Shown here piece after piece: positions 1-8,170 of a DNA stretch of 35,349 bases. The translations under genes were made by a program, and so were the position numbers. Within the stretch, counting starts at the first letter, position 1; the number at the start of each line of letters is the position of its first letter. Source of the DNA: Deltaproteobacteria bacterium (GTDB lineage Bacteria; Desulfobacterota; Binatia; HRBIN30; JACQVA1). The notes beneath the pieces are model-generated. The model was not told where the DNA came from and searched no databases. It worked only from the letters and a program-made list of their open reading frames with translations. The DNA lies in NCBI GenBank assembly GCA_016210005.1, contig JACQVA010000158.1, positions 139,180 through 174,528 on the forward strand, written 5' to 3'.

Positions 1-677
1 CCCCAGCCAGCCCGCTTGAGATGCGCCTGGTGGTACTCCCGATCGGTGTACTGGGCGTCGTGGATCAGTACGTCAGCCCCACGAGCAAAGGCGACCACAT
101 CGCCGTATCCGCCTTTGGGCGCCTCGACGTCGGTGGCGTACACCAACGAGCGCCCGCCGCATTCGATGCGATAGAGTATCACTCCAACCTTGGGATGAGC
201 CCCACTGGCACGTGCCCACACAGCCACGGGCGCAGCCCCTGGGAGACGCAGGCGCTGGCGCGCTCGCAGCGCACGCACGGACACGCGCGCCGGAAATTCC
301 GAGAACGACACCGGAAAGAAGTGCCGCGACATCGTGCGCGCCAGCAGCCGCCTGAGCGCAGCGCCGGTACGGCCCGGGCCGTAAACGTGACACCTCCAGC
401 CGGAATCATGGGCCGGGGGGAAGAACCGTAGCCCCTCGATGTGATCGAGATGGAGATGGCTCAAAAAGATTCGGACAACCCGGTTACCGCGACGGTGCAG
501 CAACTCGCGCCCGAGGCCGATGATACCGGTGCCGGCGTCGAGAACGATAGTGTGGCCGGCCGCCGTGACTTCGACACACGAGGAGTTTCCGCCAGTGGCG
601 GCCGTCGCCGGCCCGGGGGCGGGATAGCTGCCGCGAACGCCCCAGAACCTGACGCGCAGCGCGGGCGCGCCCCTCAC
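1..677 (-). CDS. MBL-fold metallo-hydrolase (RNase Z/PhnP-like), 3' end outside window
   Basis: Read on the minus strand from a GTG at 677, this frame stays open to the window edge (225 codons seen). The N-terminus has the family signature RFWGVRGSYPAPGP followed by GGNSSCVEV, then LDAGTGI and the metal motif SHLHLDHIEGL (HxHxDH), and later YATDVE and a conserved-looking LIHDAQYT. This is the Lactamase_B_2 type of metallo-beta-lactamase fold, expected to bind two metals and hydrolyse a phosphodiester or similar bond in the cytoplasm; no signal peptide is seen. The GTG overlaps the upstream cyclase stop as GTGA, and GGAGGT lies just before it, which decides the start and implies translational coupling. 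The coupling to a nucleotide cyclase suggests, but does not prove, a cyclic-nucleotide-related role. The C-terminus, with the last metal ligand, lies beyond the window. Confidence 0.85.
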   Translation of the reverse strand, partial: MRGAPALRVRFWGVRGSYPAPGPATAATGGNSSCVEVTAAGHTIVLDAGTGIIGLGRELLHRRGNRVVRIFLSHLHLDHIEGLRFFPPAHDSGWRCHVYGPGRTGAALRRLLARTMSRHFFPVSFSEFPARVSVRALRARQRLRLPGAAPVAVWARASGAHPKVGVILYRIECGGRSLVYATDVEAPKGGYGDVVAFARGADVLIHDAQYTDREYHQAHLKRAGW

Positions 678-2875
678 TTGACCTCCATCACAGTAACTCC
701 GTCCCAATCCGGCGGCGGTGGTGACTCCACCATGGCGCGCGCACGGCCGAGATACAAGCGGGCGGGGCCATCGCCGGGGCGCTCTTCCAACACGGCGGAG
801 AACGCGGCGGCAGCCTCCTGCCAGCGCTGCTCGCGGTAAGCGCGCAGCCCAGACTCGAAGCGTGTAATCAGCGGCTGCCAACGCACGCGCTCGGCGGCCG
901 CACCCAGCACCTCGTAAATGCGCACCCCCTGGAGCTTGCCCTTCACCCGCACGAGATCGAGTTCCCGTACGACCAGCCCACCGCTCGCAGCAATAGTGCT
1001 CTCGCTGGCAACGATGTGACTGCCGTAGAGCTTGTTGAGCCCCTCCAAGCGCGCGCCTAGGTTCACGTTGTCTCCGATCACCGTATAACTAAGACGCCGC
1101 CGCGATCCCATGTTCCCGACCACCATCGGCCCGCTGTTGATCCCCACGCCGATGTCGAGCGCCGGCCAGCCACGCTGGGTCCACTGTTGGTTAAGTACGG
1201 CCAGGCGGGCGATCATATCGAGGGCGGCCTGACAGGCGCGAGCAGCGTGATCAGGCTGCGGCACCGGGGCACCCCACAAGGCCATGATTTCGTCGCCAAC
1301 GTACTTATCCAAGGTCCCTCCGTGCGCGAAGATCACGTCCGTCATCGCACCAAGGAACTCGTTCAACAGCGCCGTCAGCGCTTGCGGCTGGTCTTGCAGT
1401 TGCTCGGATATCGTCGTGAAACCGCGGACGTCTGAGAACAGCACCGTCAGCTCCCGCGTCTCGCCACCGAGTGACAACATCTCCGGCTTCTGGCTCACCA
1501 AGCGCGCCACCGCCGGGGTCAGGTACATCTCGAACGCATTACGAATCTGGCGCCGGCCCCGTTCCGCCACTGCATAGTGCTGCACCACGATCGCCGTATA
1601 CGTCAGCCCGATCGCCAGCAGCGGATAGAGCAAGCTCAGCGGCAACCCGTGCGCCTCGAACAACCACTGGCTCGACACCAGGTATGCCGCGGCCAAGCCC
1701 ACAGCCACCAACGACCCGATCACGCCTCGGGCATGCTGCAGCACGGCTCCGAGCATCGCCGTGACGAGAAGGATGGCTGCGATCTCCACCAGCACGATCC
1801 ATTTCGGCTGCTGAACGAAGTCTTGCCGCAACACATTGTCCAAGACGTTAGCATGAATCTCGACCCCCGGAAGCACACCGTCGAACGGGGTTGCGCGCAC
1901 ATCGGCAACGGCGGTGGCAGTGACGCCGACCAGCACCAGCTTGCCTTGCAGCGCCGCTGGGTCGAAGCGTCCCGCCAGCACATCAGCCGCTGCGATGTAC
2001 TTGAACGCCTTGCCCGGCCCGCGGAAATTGATCAGCATCTGCCCATCTTCAGCCACCGGGATCGACACGGATCCTAGGCGCACCGACTCGACGCCGAATT
2101 CAGCGAACTTGATCGCCAGCGGCTGTTCCGGCCGATAGGTCCGCAACATGGCCAGCGACAACGGCACAGCGATCTCGTCGCCGAAGCGCACCGCCAACGG
2201 CACCCGGCGATACAGGCCATCGAGGTCATCGGGCAAGAAATTGAAATACCCCACATCGCGCGCCGCCGCGCGAAGCTCGGGCAGATTCACGGTCGCAGAC
2301 TCAGCCTTGGGCAGCCGCCTCTCCCCTCCCCGGCCGTTGCCGCCGCGCTGCACCAGATTGAAGGTTGAGACCTCGAGCACGGGCCCAGGCTGCGCTTGTC
2401 GAGCAAAATCGAAGAAGTATCCCAGTACTACCCGACCCGACTGCCTCACCGCCGCGGCCAGTACCTGGTCATCGTCGGGGCGACGCATGAGCTCCCGGCG
2501 CACGATTGACCACGTGGCCTCGTCGACACCGTCGATACGCTCGGGCAGCCCTTCGCTACCGCCCGCAGTGGTGCGCTCAGACTGCACCATATCGAATCCG
2601 ACCACGGCTGCACCCGCGGCCGTAATGGCATCCAGCAGGCGCGCCACCACCGACCGCCGCCACGGCCAGCGCCCGTATGTTTCCAAGCTCGCGTCATCGA
2701 CCGCGACGATCACGACATCGCTGCTCCCAGCGCGGGCCCCACGTTGCAACAGCCGATAGTCAACTGACCGCGCATCGGCCAGCTCCAAGTAGCTGCAGCC
2801 GCCGAAGCGGGCCGCCGCCAGCGCCACAGCTACGACCAACGCGATCCGCATTCCAGTGACCCGCGTCCACGCCAT
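674..2875 (-). CDS. CHASE2 domain adenylate cyclase (class III)
   Basis: Makes a cyclic nucleotide, probably cAMP, in response to an extracytoplasmic signal. Order of parts: an N-terminal membrane segment (residues ~10-25), a periplasmic CHASE2 sensor (~30-350, with DDASLETYGRWPW and VGVTAT), three membrane helices (~358-435), then a class III cyclase domain starting ELTVLFSDVRGFTTISEQL. The metal-binding Asp residues sit in FSDVRGF and DKYVGDEIM. Lys in DKYVGD and Thr in YTVIGD are the adenine-type specificity pair, and GDNVNLGARLE holds the transition-state Asn and Arg, so all key residues are present. The C-terminal ~50 residues (FESGLRAYREQRW...) look like one TPR. ATG at 2875 is preferred over GTG at 2878 because AGGGG lies 8 nt before it. 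Ends in a GTGA overlap with the MBL hydrolase. Confidence 0.92.
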   Translation of the reverse strand: MAWTRVTGMRIALVVAVALAAARFGGCSYLELADARSVDYRLLQRGARAGSSDVVIVAVDDASLETYGRWPWRRSVVARLLDAITAAGAAVVGFDMVQSERTTAGGSEGLPERIDGVDEATWSIVRRELMRRPDDDQVLAAAVRQSGRVVLGYFFDFARQAQPGPVLEVSTFNLVQRGGNGRGGERRLPKAESATVNLPELRAAARDVGYFNFLPDDLDGLYRRVPLAVRFGDEIAVPLSLAMLRTYRPEQPLAIKFAEFGVESVRLGSVSIPVAEDGQMLINFRGPGKAFKYIAAADVLAGRFDPAALQGKLVLVGVTATAVADVRATPFDGVLPGVEIHANVLDNVLRQDFVQQPKWIVLVEIAAILLVTAMLGAVLQHARGVIGSLVAVGLAAAYLVSSQWLFEAHGLPLSLLYPLLAIGLTYTAIVVQHYAVAERGRRQIRNAFEMYLTPAVARLVSQKPEMLSLGGETRELTVLFSDVRGFTTISEQLQDQPQALTALLNEFLGAMTDVIFAHGGTLDKYVGDEIMALWGAPVPQPDHAARACQAALDMIARLAVLNQQWTQRGWPALDIGVGINSGPMVVGNMGSRRRLSYTVIGDNVNLGARLEGLNKLYGSHIVASESTIAASGGLVVRELDLVRVKGKLQGVRIYEVLGAAAERVRWQPLITRFESGLRAYREQRWQEAAAAFSAVLEERPGDGPARLYLGRARAMVESPPPPDWDGVTVMEVK

Positions 2876-2921
2876 CACGTCATCCCCTGCGGCATCACAG
2901 CGTATGAGTCAACCGCCGCAC

Positions 2922-2957
2922 AAAAAAAAGAAGCCGGGCGATTTCTCGCCCGGCTTC
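2922..2957 (-). terminator. Rho-independent terminator after the secreted paralogue
   Basis: On the minus strand a perfect 12-bp stem (GAAGCCGGGCGA at 2930-2941 pairing with TCGCCCGGCTTC at 2946-2957, 4-nt loop) is followed at once by eight T (the A run at 2922-2929 on plus). It starts 29 nt after the stop codon of the gene at 2986-4278. It separates the paralogue pair from the downstream cyclase/hydrolase pair. Confidence 0.9.
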
Positions 2958-2985
2958 CATTCACCGGTCTATCTTTGTCGCTAGC

Positions 2986-4278
2986 TTACGGATTGTCCGG
3001 CTCGATCGGCGCCAGCACCATGACGTCGTTACGCGAGCGCGTGCCGCTGAAATGCACGTTGACTGCCGCCGAGCGCACCCCGTTGTGGGTCTCTTCGGCT
3101 AATGCCAGCAACCCGTCACCGCGGTTCGGGTTGTTGCCGTCAACCGCCCGGATACGAGTCTGGCCGGTCAATGTCCCCTGCACCGCTACGTTGAAGATCG
3201 AGCGAGCATCGTCAGCGGGACCCGGGGCGGAGGCGATGTCCGACAACCCGATGGTATCGAAGCAGCGCACCGAGCGGCTGGTCGAGAAACGCTGCTCGAA
3301 TTCGTTGTAGATCAACATCTGCGCCACCGTGGAGACGTAGCCGCCGCTCTGGGTGTAAAAATCCTCAGAACACGGCACCATCGTCAGCGTTGTCCTGATC
3401 GGGGCCGCTGTCACCGGATCCGCTGCGTCGTCGAAGAAGTGGTCGAGGATCAGAATGCTCGGGCAACCGGCGTATTCAGCACCAGCTGCCGGATCGCTAC
3501 CGAGGACCAAGATGTCATCGCCATTGTTGACGTCCTGCCATGACTGGATGCCAATCGCGTTATAGGCCCGCGCATCCAGTCCACCACCACCACCAACCTC
3601 GATGATGGTGGCTTCGCCCTTCAGATCGCCACCGTAGTTATTGTCCGGATCAGTGCCCTGCGTCGGCTCCTCGCTTGTCGGATCGAGGACCGGCCCGACG
3701 TTAACCTGGATACACTTCAGCTCACCGATAAACGGGTCTTCGGGGGCCGGCGGAATTCGCCCGGCGTTGGTCGCCGGTTGGCCCCGCAACTCATCCGGCA
3801 GAGACGGATCGTTATCGACCGGCCCGACCTTGAGCAGCCCATCAAGCGGCAGCTTGGGGAGGCCGGTGCTCAGCAGCCACCAAATCGGCTGCCGCGCCGT
3901 CAGCCGGAAGGAGAAGTCGCGCTCCATCCAACCGGGCACACACTTACCACCGGTCACGCCGCCACCGTTGCAGTCGTCGTCCGACGTACACACCAACGGC
4001 GCCGTAAAGCCAGCACCGTCGGTCGCGCCGGCATTGGCGCAGTGGGAGTTGGCATTAACCAAGAAGCAGCGTGCCGCAATCTGGTGCGGCGAGGTATTGC
4101 TAACCTGGATAGCGGTATCGATACCAGCCCCGGCATTCGCCACCAGTTTTGGGAACACCACGATCGCCGCGGCCTTGTCAGAACCGATTTCCGCCGCGGA
4201 CGCCGTCCCAACCAGCAGCACCCCTCCGAGGATCGCAGCCACCCCCGCGAGAAAAGGATTCCGCTTCACCATACGCAT
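2986..4278 (-). CDS. Secreted protein of unknown function, paralogue A
   Basis: 430 residues starting MRMVKRNPFLAG. The ATG at 4278 is chosen because AGGAGAAGGGC precedes it and the same arrangement precedes the neighbouring paralogue; more upstream starts would only translate this leader. A signal peptide with cleavage at ASA/AE is clear, so the protein is exported. I do not recognise a named family. It is homologous along its length to the gene at 4347-5483: shared blocks include VVFPKL, GIDTAIQVSNT, ARCFLV, LTARQP, FIGELKC, YNAIGI, TLTMVPCS and YNEFEQRFS. Conserved Cys residues suggest disulfides. Copy A has an extra Cys-rich insert (CTSDDDCNGGGVTGGKC) like those in secreted deltaproteobacterial proteins, and an acidic Gly-rich loop. 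No transmembrane anchor or lipobox. It is followed by a strong terminator. Confidence 0.75.
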   Translation of the reverse strand: MRMVKRNPFLAGVAAILGGVLLVGTASAAEIGSDKAAAIVVFPKLVANAGAGIDTAIQVSNTSPHQIAARCFLVNANSHCANAGATDGAGFTAPLVCTSDDDCNGGGVTGGKCVPGWMERDFSFRLTARQPIWWLLSTGLPKLPLDGLLKVGPVDNDPSLPDELRGQPATNAGRIPPAPEDPFIGELKCIQVNVGPVLDPTSEEPTQGTDPDNNYGGDLKGEATIIEVGGGGGLDARAYNAIGIQSWQDVNNGDDILVLGSDPAAGAEYAGCPSILILDHFFDDAADPVTAAPIRTTLTMVPCSEDFYTQSGGYVSTVAQMLIYNEFEQRFSTSRSVRCFDTIGLSDIASAPGPADDARSIFNVAVQGTLTGQTRIRAVDGNNPNRGDGLLALAEETHNGVRSAAVNVHFSGTRSRNDVMVLAPIEPDNP

Positions 4279-4346
4279 TGCCCTTCTCCTTTCAGCCGTC
4301 AGGGAGAACCCAGCCATTGCCTTTTCTCCGCTCCGCAACGTCAAAC

Positions 4347-5483
4347 CTAGAACAGGTCCGGCAGGACCATGTGATCCCAGGCACCGCCGTCCGTGTCGGT
4401 AATACGATCGCCTTCGGTGTGAATGTTGAGTGCCGCCCGCGCCGAGTTGCCACCATCCACCCATGTGACCTCAGCAACTCCCACCACCGCACCGTTGAAG
4501 GTACCGTCGGTCGGATCGGCCGGGGTGATGCGCGTGTGCGCCACATCGGTGCCCAGTGTGGCCGCCGAGAATACGGAGTTGGCCGGGTTGTTCGGGCTAT
4601 CGATGTCCGTCAGCACGATATTCTTCCAGCAGTTCACCGTAATACTCGCCGAGAACTTCTCCTCGTACTCGTTGTACACGGCGAATTGAACCGTGACCCG
4701 GCCGCCCTGCTGAGTTTCGAAGTTGGCCGAGCATGGAACCAGCGTCAGTTCCGTGGTCACCCCGAGGGCGGTACCCGCCACCGTTATTGCGCCACCGTCA
4801 CCGAAGTGATTCAGGAGCAACGCAGCCGGGCAAGCGTTGTATTCGCCGGGGTTGCTGCCGTCCCTCTTGCGGTTGAGCAGAAGGTCGTTACCACTAGCAC
4901 CGACAAGCGCCGAACCGATGATTCCGATAGCGTTGTACTTGCTGACGTCGCCGTCGGCACCTTTGAGGATGGCCTCGCCCTTGAGGCTGTTACCGCCCAC
5001 CGGGGCGCCGTCGATCATGACTTCGACACAGCGCAACTCGCCGACGAAACCACCGGGCACTGGCGGAATGGCACCCGGATCAATACCGGCACCGTCGGCC
5101 CCGGGGATGTAAGTATCCGTCGGATCCATCGGCCGGCCCGTGGTCACGCGCCAATGGGTCGGCTGCTGCTTCGTCAGCCAGATCGTGAAGTCAGTTTCGT
5201 TCCAGATCGGCAGGCAGCCCGTCAGGGGGTTTTCGATGCCGCCGCACCACTCTGGCAAGCGCGCATCGACGTAGAAGCAGCGAGCGTGCACCATGTTGTT
5301 GGTGGTGTTCGAGATTTGAATGACCGTATCGATGCCGCCGGTCGTGATCACCTTGGGAAAGACCAAGATGGACGCCGGCTTTTCCGTCACGACGTCAGCG
5401 CGAGCGCTCGTCGCGATCACTCCCAGCGCCACCACGAATCCGCAGAGGCCCGAGAGAAACGCATTCCACTTCACCATTCGCAT
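4347..5483 (-). CDS. Secreted protein of unknown function, paralogue B
   Basis: 378 residues starting MRMVKWNAFLSG, with a signal peptide ending around ARA/DV. The start at 5483 is decided by AGGAGGAGGGC immediately upstream. The mature part begins KPASILVFPKVI and continues GIDTVIQISNTTNN, ARCFYV, LTKQQPTHW, FVGELRC, SLKGEAI, YNAIGI, LTLVPCS and YNEYEEKFSAS, all with counterparts in the 2986-4278 protein in the same order. It is therefore the product of an old tandem duplication; identity looks well under half by eye. A 68-nt gap separates it from the downstream copy, with no terminator visible, so the two are probably one transcript from the promoter at 5581-5610. Function unknown; the shared domain looks like a secreted beta-rich module. 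Confidence 0.75.
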   Translation of the reverse strand: MRMVKWNAFLSGLCGFVVALGVIATSARADVVTEKPASILVFPKVITTGGIDTVIQISNTTNNMVHARCFYVDARLPEWCGGIENPLTGCLPIWNETDFTIWLTKQQPTHWRVTTGRPMDPTDTYIPGADGAGIDPGAIPPVPGGFVGELRCVEVMIDGAPVGGNSLKGEAILKGADGDVSKYNAIGIIGSALVGASGNDLLLNRKRDGSNPGEYNACPAALLLNHFGDGGAITVAGTALGVTTELTLVPCSANFETQQGGRVTVQFAVYNEYEEKFSASITVNCWKNIVLTDIDSPNNPANSVFSAATLGTDVAHTRITPADPTDGTFNGAVVGVAEVTWVDGGNSARAALNIHTEGDRITDTDGGAWDHMVLPDLF

Positions 5484-5580
5484 TGCCCTCCTCCTTTCCA
5501 GTCGACCGAGACTCATCCCACACTCCTCGCGCTCAAGCACCTCCGGCGCGCTCTCCAAGAGCCCGGCGAAAGCGGAGCGT

Positions 5581-5610
5581 TACATACTCAAAAACCCAAC
5601 ACATTGTCAA
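5581..5610 (-). promoter_or_regulatory. Sigma70-type promoter for the secreted paralogue pair
   Basis: On the minus strand a perfect TTGACA (5610-5605) is separated by 18 nt from TATGTA (5586-5581), with an AT-rich spacer in an otherwise GC-rich region. It lies about 98 nt before the ATG at 5483 and after the stop of the sugar kinase. The -35 box is a full consensus match; the -10 box is only a partial one. Confidence 0.6.
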
Positions 5611-5684
5611 GGTATATCTCACCGCAACGGCACTTTAATTCGTCGTTTCCGTGCCGCCCGGCAGGTCCAGCCACGCCAACCGCC

Positions 5685-6776
5685 TCATTTTCTACCCCCC
5701 GTCTGGGGGCCATCCGTAAACCGCACAAACCGCCAAAGGCTTCCTCCCCGACCGCTCGCATCGAAGAACGGGTCGTTATAAACCACTTTTGCCCCCTGGT
5801 CGTCAAACGCAAAAGACATTTCTCTTGCCCCGGCGCTCAACAGGGCCTTCCGGACCGCAGCTTGGCACTGGCCGGGGCAGTCGAGCAAGAGGAAGCCCCC
5901 ACCGCCGGCGCCGGTGATTTTTCCACCCACGGCCCCGGCCGCGCGGGCCAAGCCGTACAGCTCATCGATCCGCGCCGAGCTGATCCGGGGGGACCAACGC
6001 TTCTTGAGTTCCCATTGCTCATCCAGCAGGCGCCCGCAACGATCGAGGCGGCCATGGGTGAGGTTGTCGCAGAATTCCTCGGCGAGTTGGCGCAAGGCAT
6101 CCGGCGTCTCCAGCGTGCCGTTGCCTGGACCGCGCATGGCTTGGTCCATCGCGCGCAGAATTCCCTCCGAGTTGCGCGCGCTGCCGGTGAAGAACAAGAG
6201 TAGGCGGGCCTCGAATTCCCGCAGGATTTCACTCGCCAGCGGCAGCCGATCAACGCGCACATCCGCGCGGGTGAAACGAAACCGGTTGAGGCCACCGAAT
6301 GCCGCCGCGTACTCGTCCTGTTTGCCCGCCGGCTTGCCGAGTACGACCCCGGCGATGTGAAAGGCGCGCTCCGCCAGCTCGTGGCGACTCAAGGGTACGC
6401 CGAGGTAGGTGCTCAGCGCCTTGATCACGTTGACACACACCGAGGCCGAGGATCCCAGCCCCGTGCCCGGCGGGACTTCCGAAGCCAGGAACAGGTTCAA
6501 CCCGCGCGGCGGGCGGAATTCCCGCAGCACCGCCAGCGGTATATCCAGCTCGCCGCGCCCGGCGGGCATTTCCTCCAGGCGCGCCACGTTGGTCATGGTC
6601 TGGAGGTCGGCCGAAATGACTTGAACGTTGTCGTCATCGCGCTCGGTCACGATGGTGTAGAAGTACTTGTTGATGGTGGTGCTTACCACCAGGCCGTCGC
6701 GCTGCGAGTAGTAGGCCGGCAGATCAGTGCCACCGCCGGCGAAGCTGACCCGTACCGGGGTGCGCACAATCAACAC
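5685..6776 (-). CDS. hddA: GHMP sugar kinase, D-glycero-D-manno-heptose 7-phosphate kinase-like
   Basis: 363 residues from a GTG at 6776. The start RTPVRVSFAGGGTDLPAYYS is the hallmark of HddA-type GHMP kinases, which phosphorylate sedoheptulose-derived heptose 7-phosphate at C1 for GDP-heptose synthesis; related enzymes act on fucose. The ATP-binding GHMP motif PPGTGLGSSAS is at residues ~102-112, and the C-terminal motif GGKITGAGGGGFLL is intact. The GTG overlaps the stop of the upstream phosphoglycosyl transferase by 7 nt; the next codon, TTG, could also serve. It is the last gene of the polysaccharide operon. The usual partners (GmhA, GmhB, a nucleotidyltransferase) are not in the window, so the exact sugar is unproven. 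The symbol is given by family resemblance. Confidence 0.82.
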   Translation of the reverse strand: MLIVRTPVRVSFAGGGTDLPAYYSQRDGLVVSTTINKYFYTIVTERDDDNVQVISADLQTMTNVARLEEMPAGRGELDIPLAVLREFRPPRGLNLFLASEVPPGTGLGSSASVCVNVIKALSTYLGVPLSRHELAERAFHIAGVVLGKPAGKQDEYAAAFGGLNRFRFTRADVRVDRLPLASEILREFEARLLLFFTGSARNSEGILRAMDQAMRGPGNGTLETPDALRQLAEEFCDNLTHGRLDRCGRLLDEQWELKKRWSPRISSARIDELYGLARAAGAVGGKITGAGGGGFLLLDCPGQCQAAVRKALLSAGAREMSFAFDDQGAKVVYNDPFFDASGRGGSLWRFVRFTDGPQTGGRK

Positions 6777-8170
6777 GGCTCGCACCTCGTAACCTTGGCA
6801 GCAGTGACGGGGGCCGATGGCGCCGGCCGCCCCGAGCCGCCGCGCCGCTGCAGTAGTGTCCACAGCGTTTGCAGCAAGATCTTCAAATCGACGAGCAGTG
6901 ACTGGCGCTCGATATACTGCAGGTCGAAGTGGGTCTTCTCGTCCGTCGAGTCGAAACCGCGCAAGCCATTGACTTGCGCCAAGCCGGTTATCCCCGGCCG
7001 TACCAGCAGCCGGCGCCGGTGCCAGGCGCTGTAGCGCTCGGCGCGCTCGGGCGGTTCCGGGCGTGGGCCGACCAAACTCATCTCACCGCGCAGTACGTTG
7101 ATCAGCTGCGGCAACTCGCTCAGGCTGTAACGCGCCAGCCAAGCATCGGCGTCGGCTGCCACGGCGAAGCGCAGCAGCGTGAACGGGTGGCCCATGCGCC
7201 CGACGCGCCGGTGTCGTTCGATCGCCGGCCGGCCGCTGCGCCGGCGTAAGCTGGCGGCCACTGCCACGAACAGCGGGCTAGCCAGCAGCAACACCAGCGT
7301 GGTCAATCCGACGTCGAGCAACCGCTTCGCCACCCGCTCCCAGCCATGCAGCGAGGCGCGGCGAAACGCCAGCAGCGGAATCCCTTCGATGCCATCGAGC
7401 TGCATGCTGCTGGAGTAAAGCTCGTACAAGTCGGGCACCAGCCGAACTTCGACCCCGGCGGTCTGACAACCGGTGATGAACTCGCGCAACTCCTCGTTCT
7501 GGCCGACGGGCACGGTCAGCACCACGTCACGCACCTGCTCGCGCCGCAGCACGGCAAGGGCATCGCGCAGCCCCAAGCGATCGGCCTCACCGGCGCGCCC
7601 GCTCTCCGCGCTTTCTTGGCGCAGCGCACCGATCAAACGATAGCCCAACTCCGGATGCAGGCCCACGGTCTTGATCACACTGGCCGCGGCTTCGTTGTCG
7701 CCGACCACCACCAGGTTACGCACCCCGATCCCGCGCCGGTAGGCCCACATCAGGCTCTGCTTCATTGCCAAGCGCACCAGCACGACCGCGCCAACATTGG
7801 TAACCCAGAGGTAGGACAACAGCAGCCGCGAGTAGAAGAACCATTTCAGCAGGTATGACAGCGCCAAGAAGAACACCATGCCGAGGCTGACCGCGGCCAG
7901 ACCGGTGAACAGCAAGTCGCTAATGCGCCACCCGCGCCGTAACTCGTACAAGCCGAAGTAAGCAAAGATCGCCACCCAGGTGCCGCTCACCAGCAGTACC
8001 GCCTGCCCGTACGCCAACACCCCCGGCCCGGCGCCGATCTCGCCGATGCCGGGAGCGTGATAGCGCAGCCAGTAGGCGGTGGCGAAGCAGGCGAAGATCC
8101 CGAGCACGTCGCCAGCCGCCAGGGCCGCAACAAATGCCGCCTGGCGCCACTCCCGCGTGCGCCCGTTCAT
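6770..8170 (-). CDS. Polyprenyl-phosphate phosphoglycosyl transferase, active site altered
   Basis: 466 residues with the WbaP/WcaJ layout. Four to five N-terminal membrane helices (residues ~10-150) are followed by a nucleotide-binding-like region (RNLVVVGDNEAAASVIKTV) and a C-terminal bacterial sugar transferase domain (KRLLDVGLTTLVLLLASPL ... SLVGPRPE ... RPGITGLAQVNGL). Such enzymes transfer a sugar phosphate from a nucleotide sugar to undecaprenyl phosphate. Two things are wrong here. The catalytic Asp-Glu pair, normally SLDELPQ, reads SLSELPQ (Ser351-Glu352; codons at 7115-7120). The stretch from the basic loop to this motif, which normally holds the KFRSM motif, is only ~20 residues against ~50 in the second transferase of this operon. 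The frame is open and the start overlaps the upstream stop as ATGA, so it is presumably expressed. Confidence 0.85.
   Translation of the reverse strand: MNGRTREWRQAAFVAALAAGDVLGIFACFATAYWLRYHAPGIGEIGAGPGVLAYGQAVLLVSGTWVAIFAYFGLYELRRGWRISDLLFTGLAAVSLGMVFFLALSYLLKWFFYSRLLLSYLWVTNVGAVVLVRLAMKQSLMWAYRRGIGVRNLVVVGDNEAAASVIKTVGLHPELGYRLIGALRQESAESGRAGEADRLGLRDALAVLRREQVRDVVLTVPVGQNEELREFITGCQTAGVEVRLVPDLYELYSSSMQLDGIEGIPLLAFRRASLHGWERVAKRLLDVGLTTLVLLLASPLFVAVAASLRRRSGRPAIERHRRVGRMGHPFTLLRFAVAADADAWLARYSLSELPQLINVLRGEMSLVGPRPEPPERAERYSAWHRRRLLVRPGITGLAQVNGLRGFDSTDEKTHFDLQYIERQSLLVDLKILLQTLWTLLQRRGGSGRPAPSAPVTAAKVTRCEPC

Noticed and set aside
1577-2759. Plus-strand open frames opposite the cyclase
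   Set aside because: Overlap the intact CHASE2 region and have no recognisable motif.
4149-6203. Long plus-strand open frame opposite the secreted paralogues and sugar kinase
   Set aside because: It spans three well-supported minus-strand genes, has no family motif, and comes from the GC-rich complementary frame.
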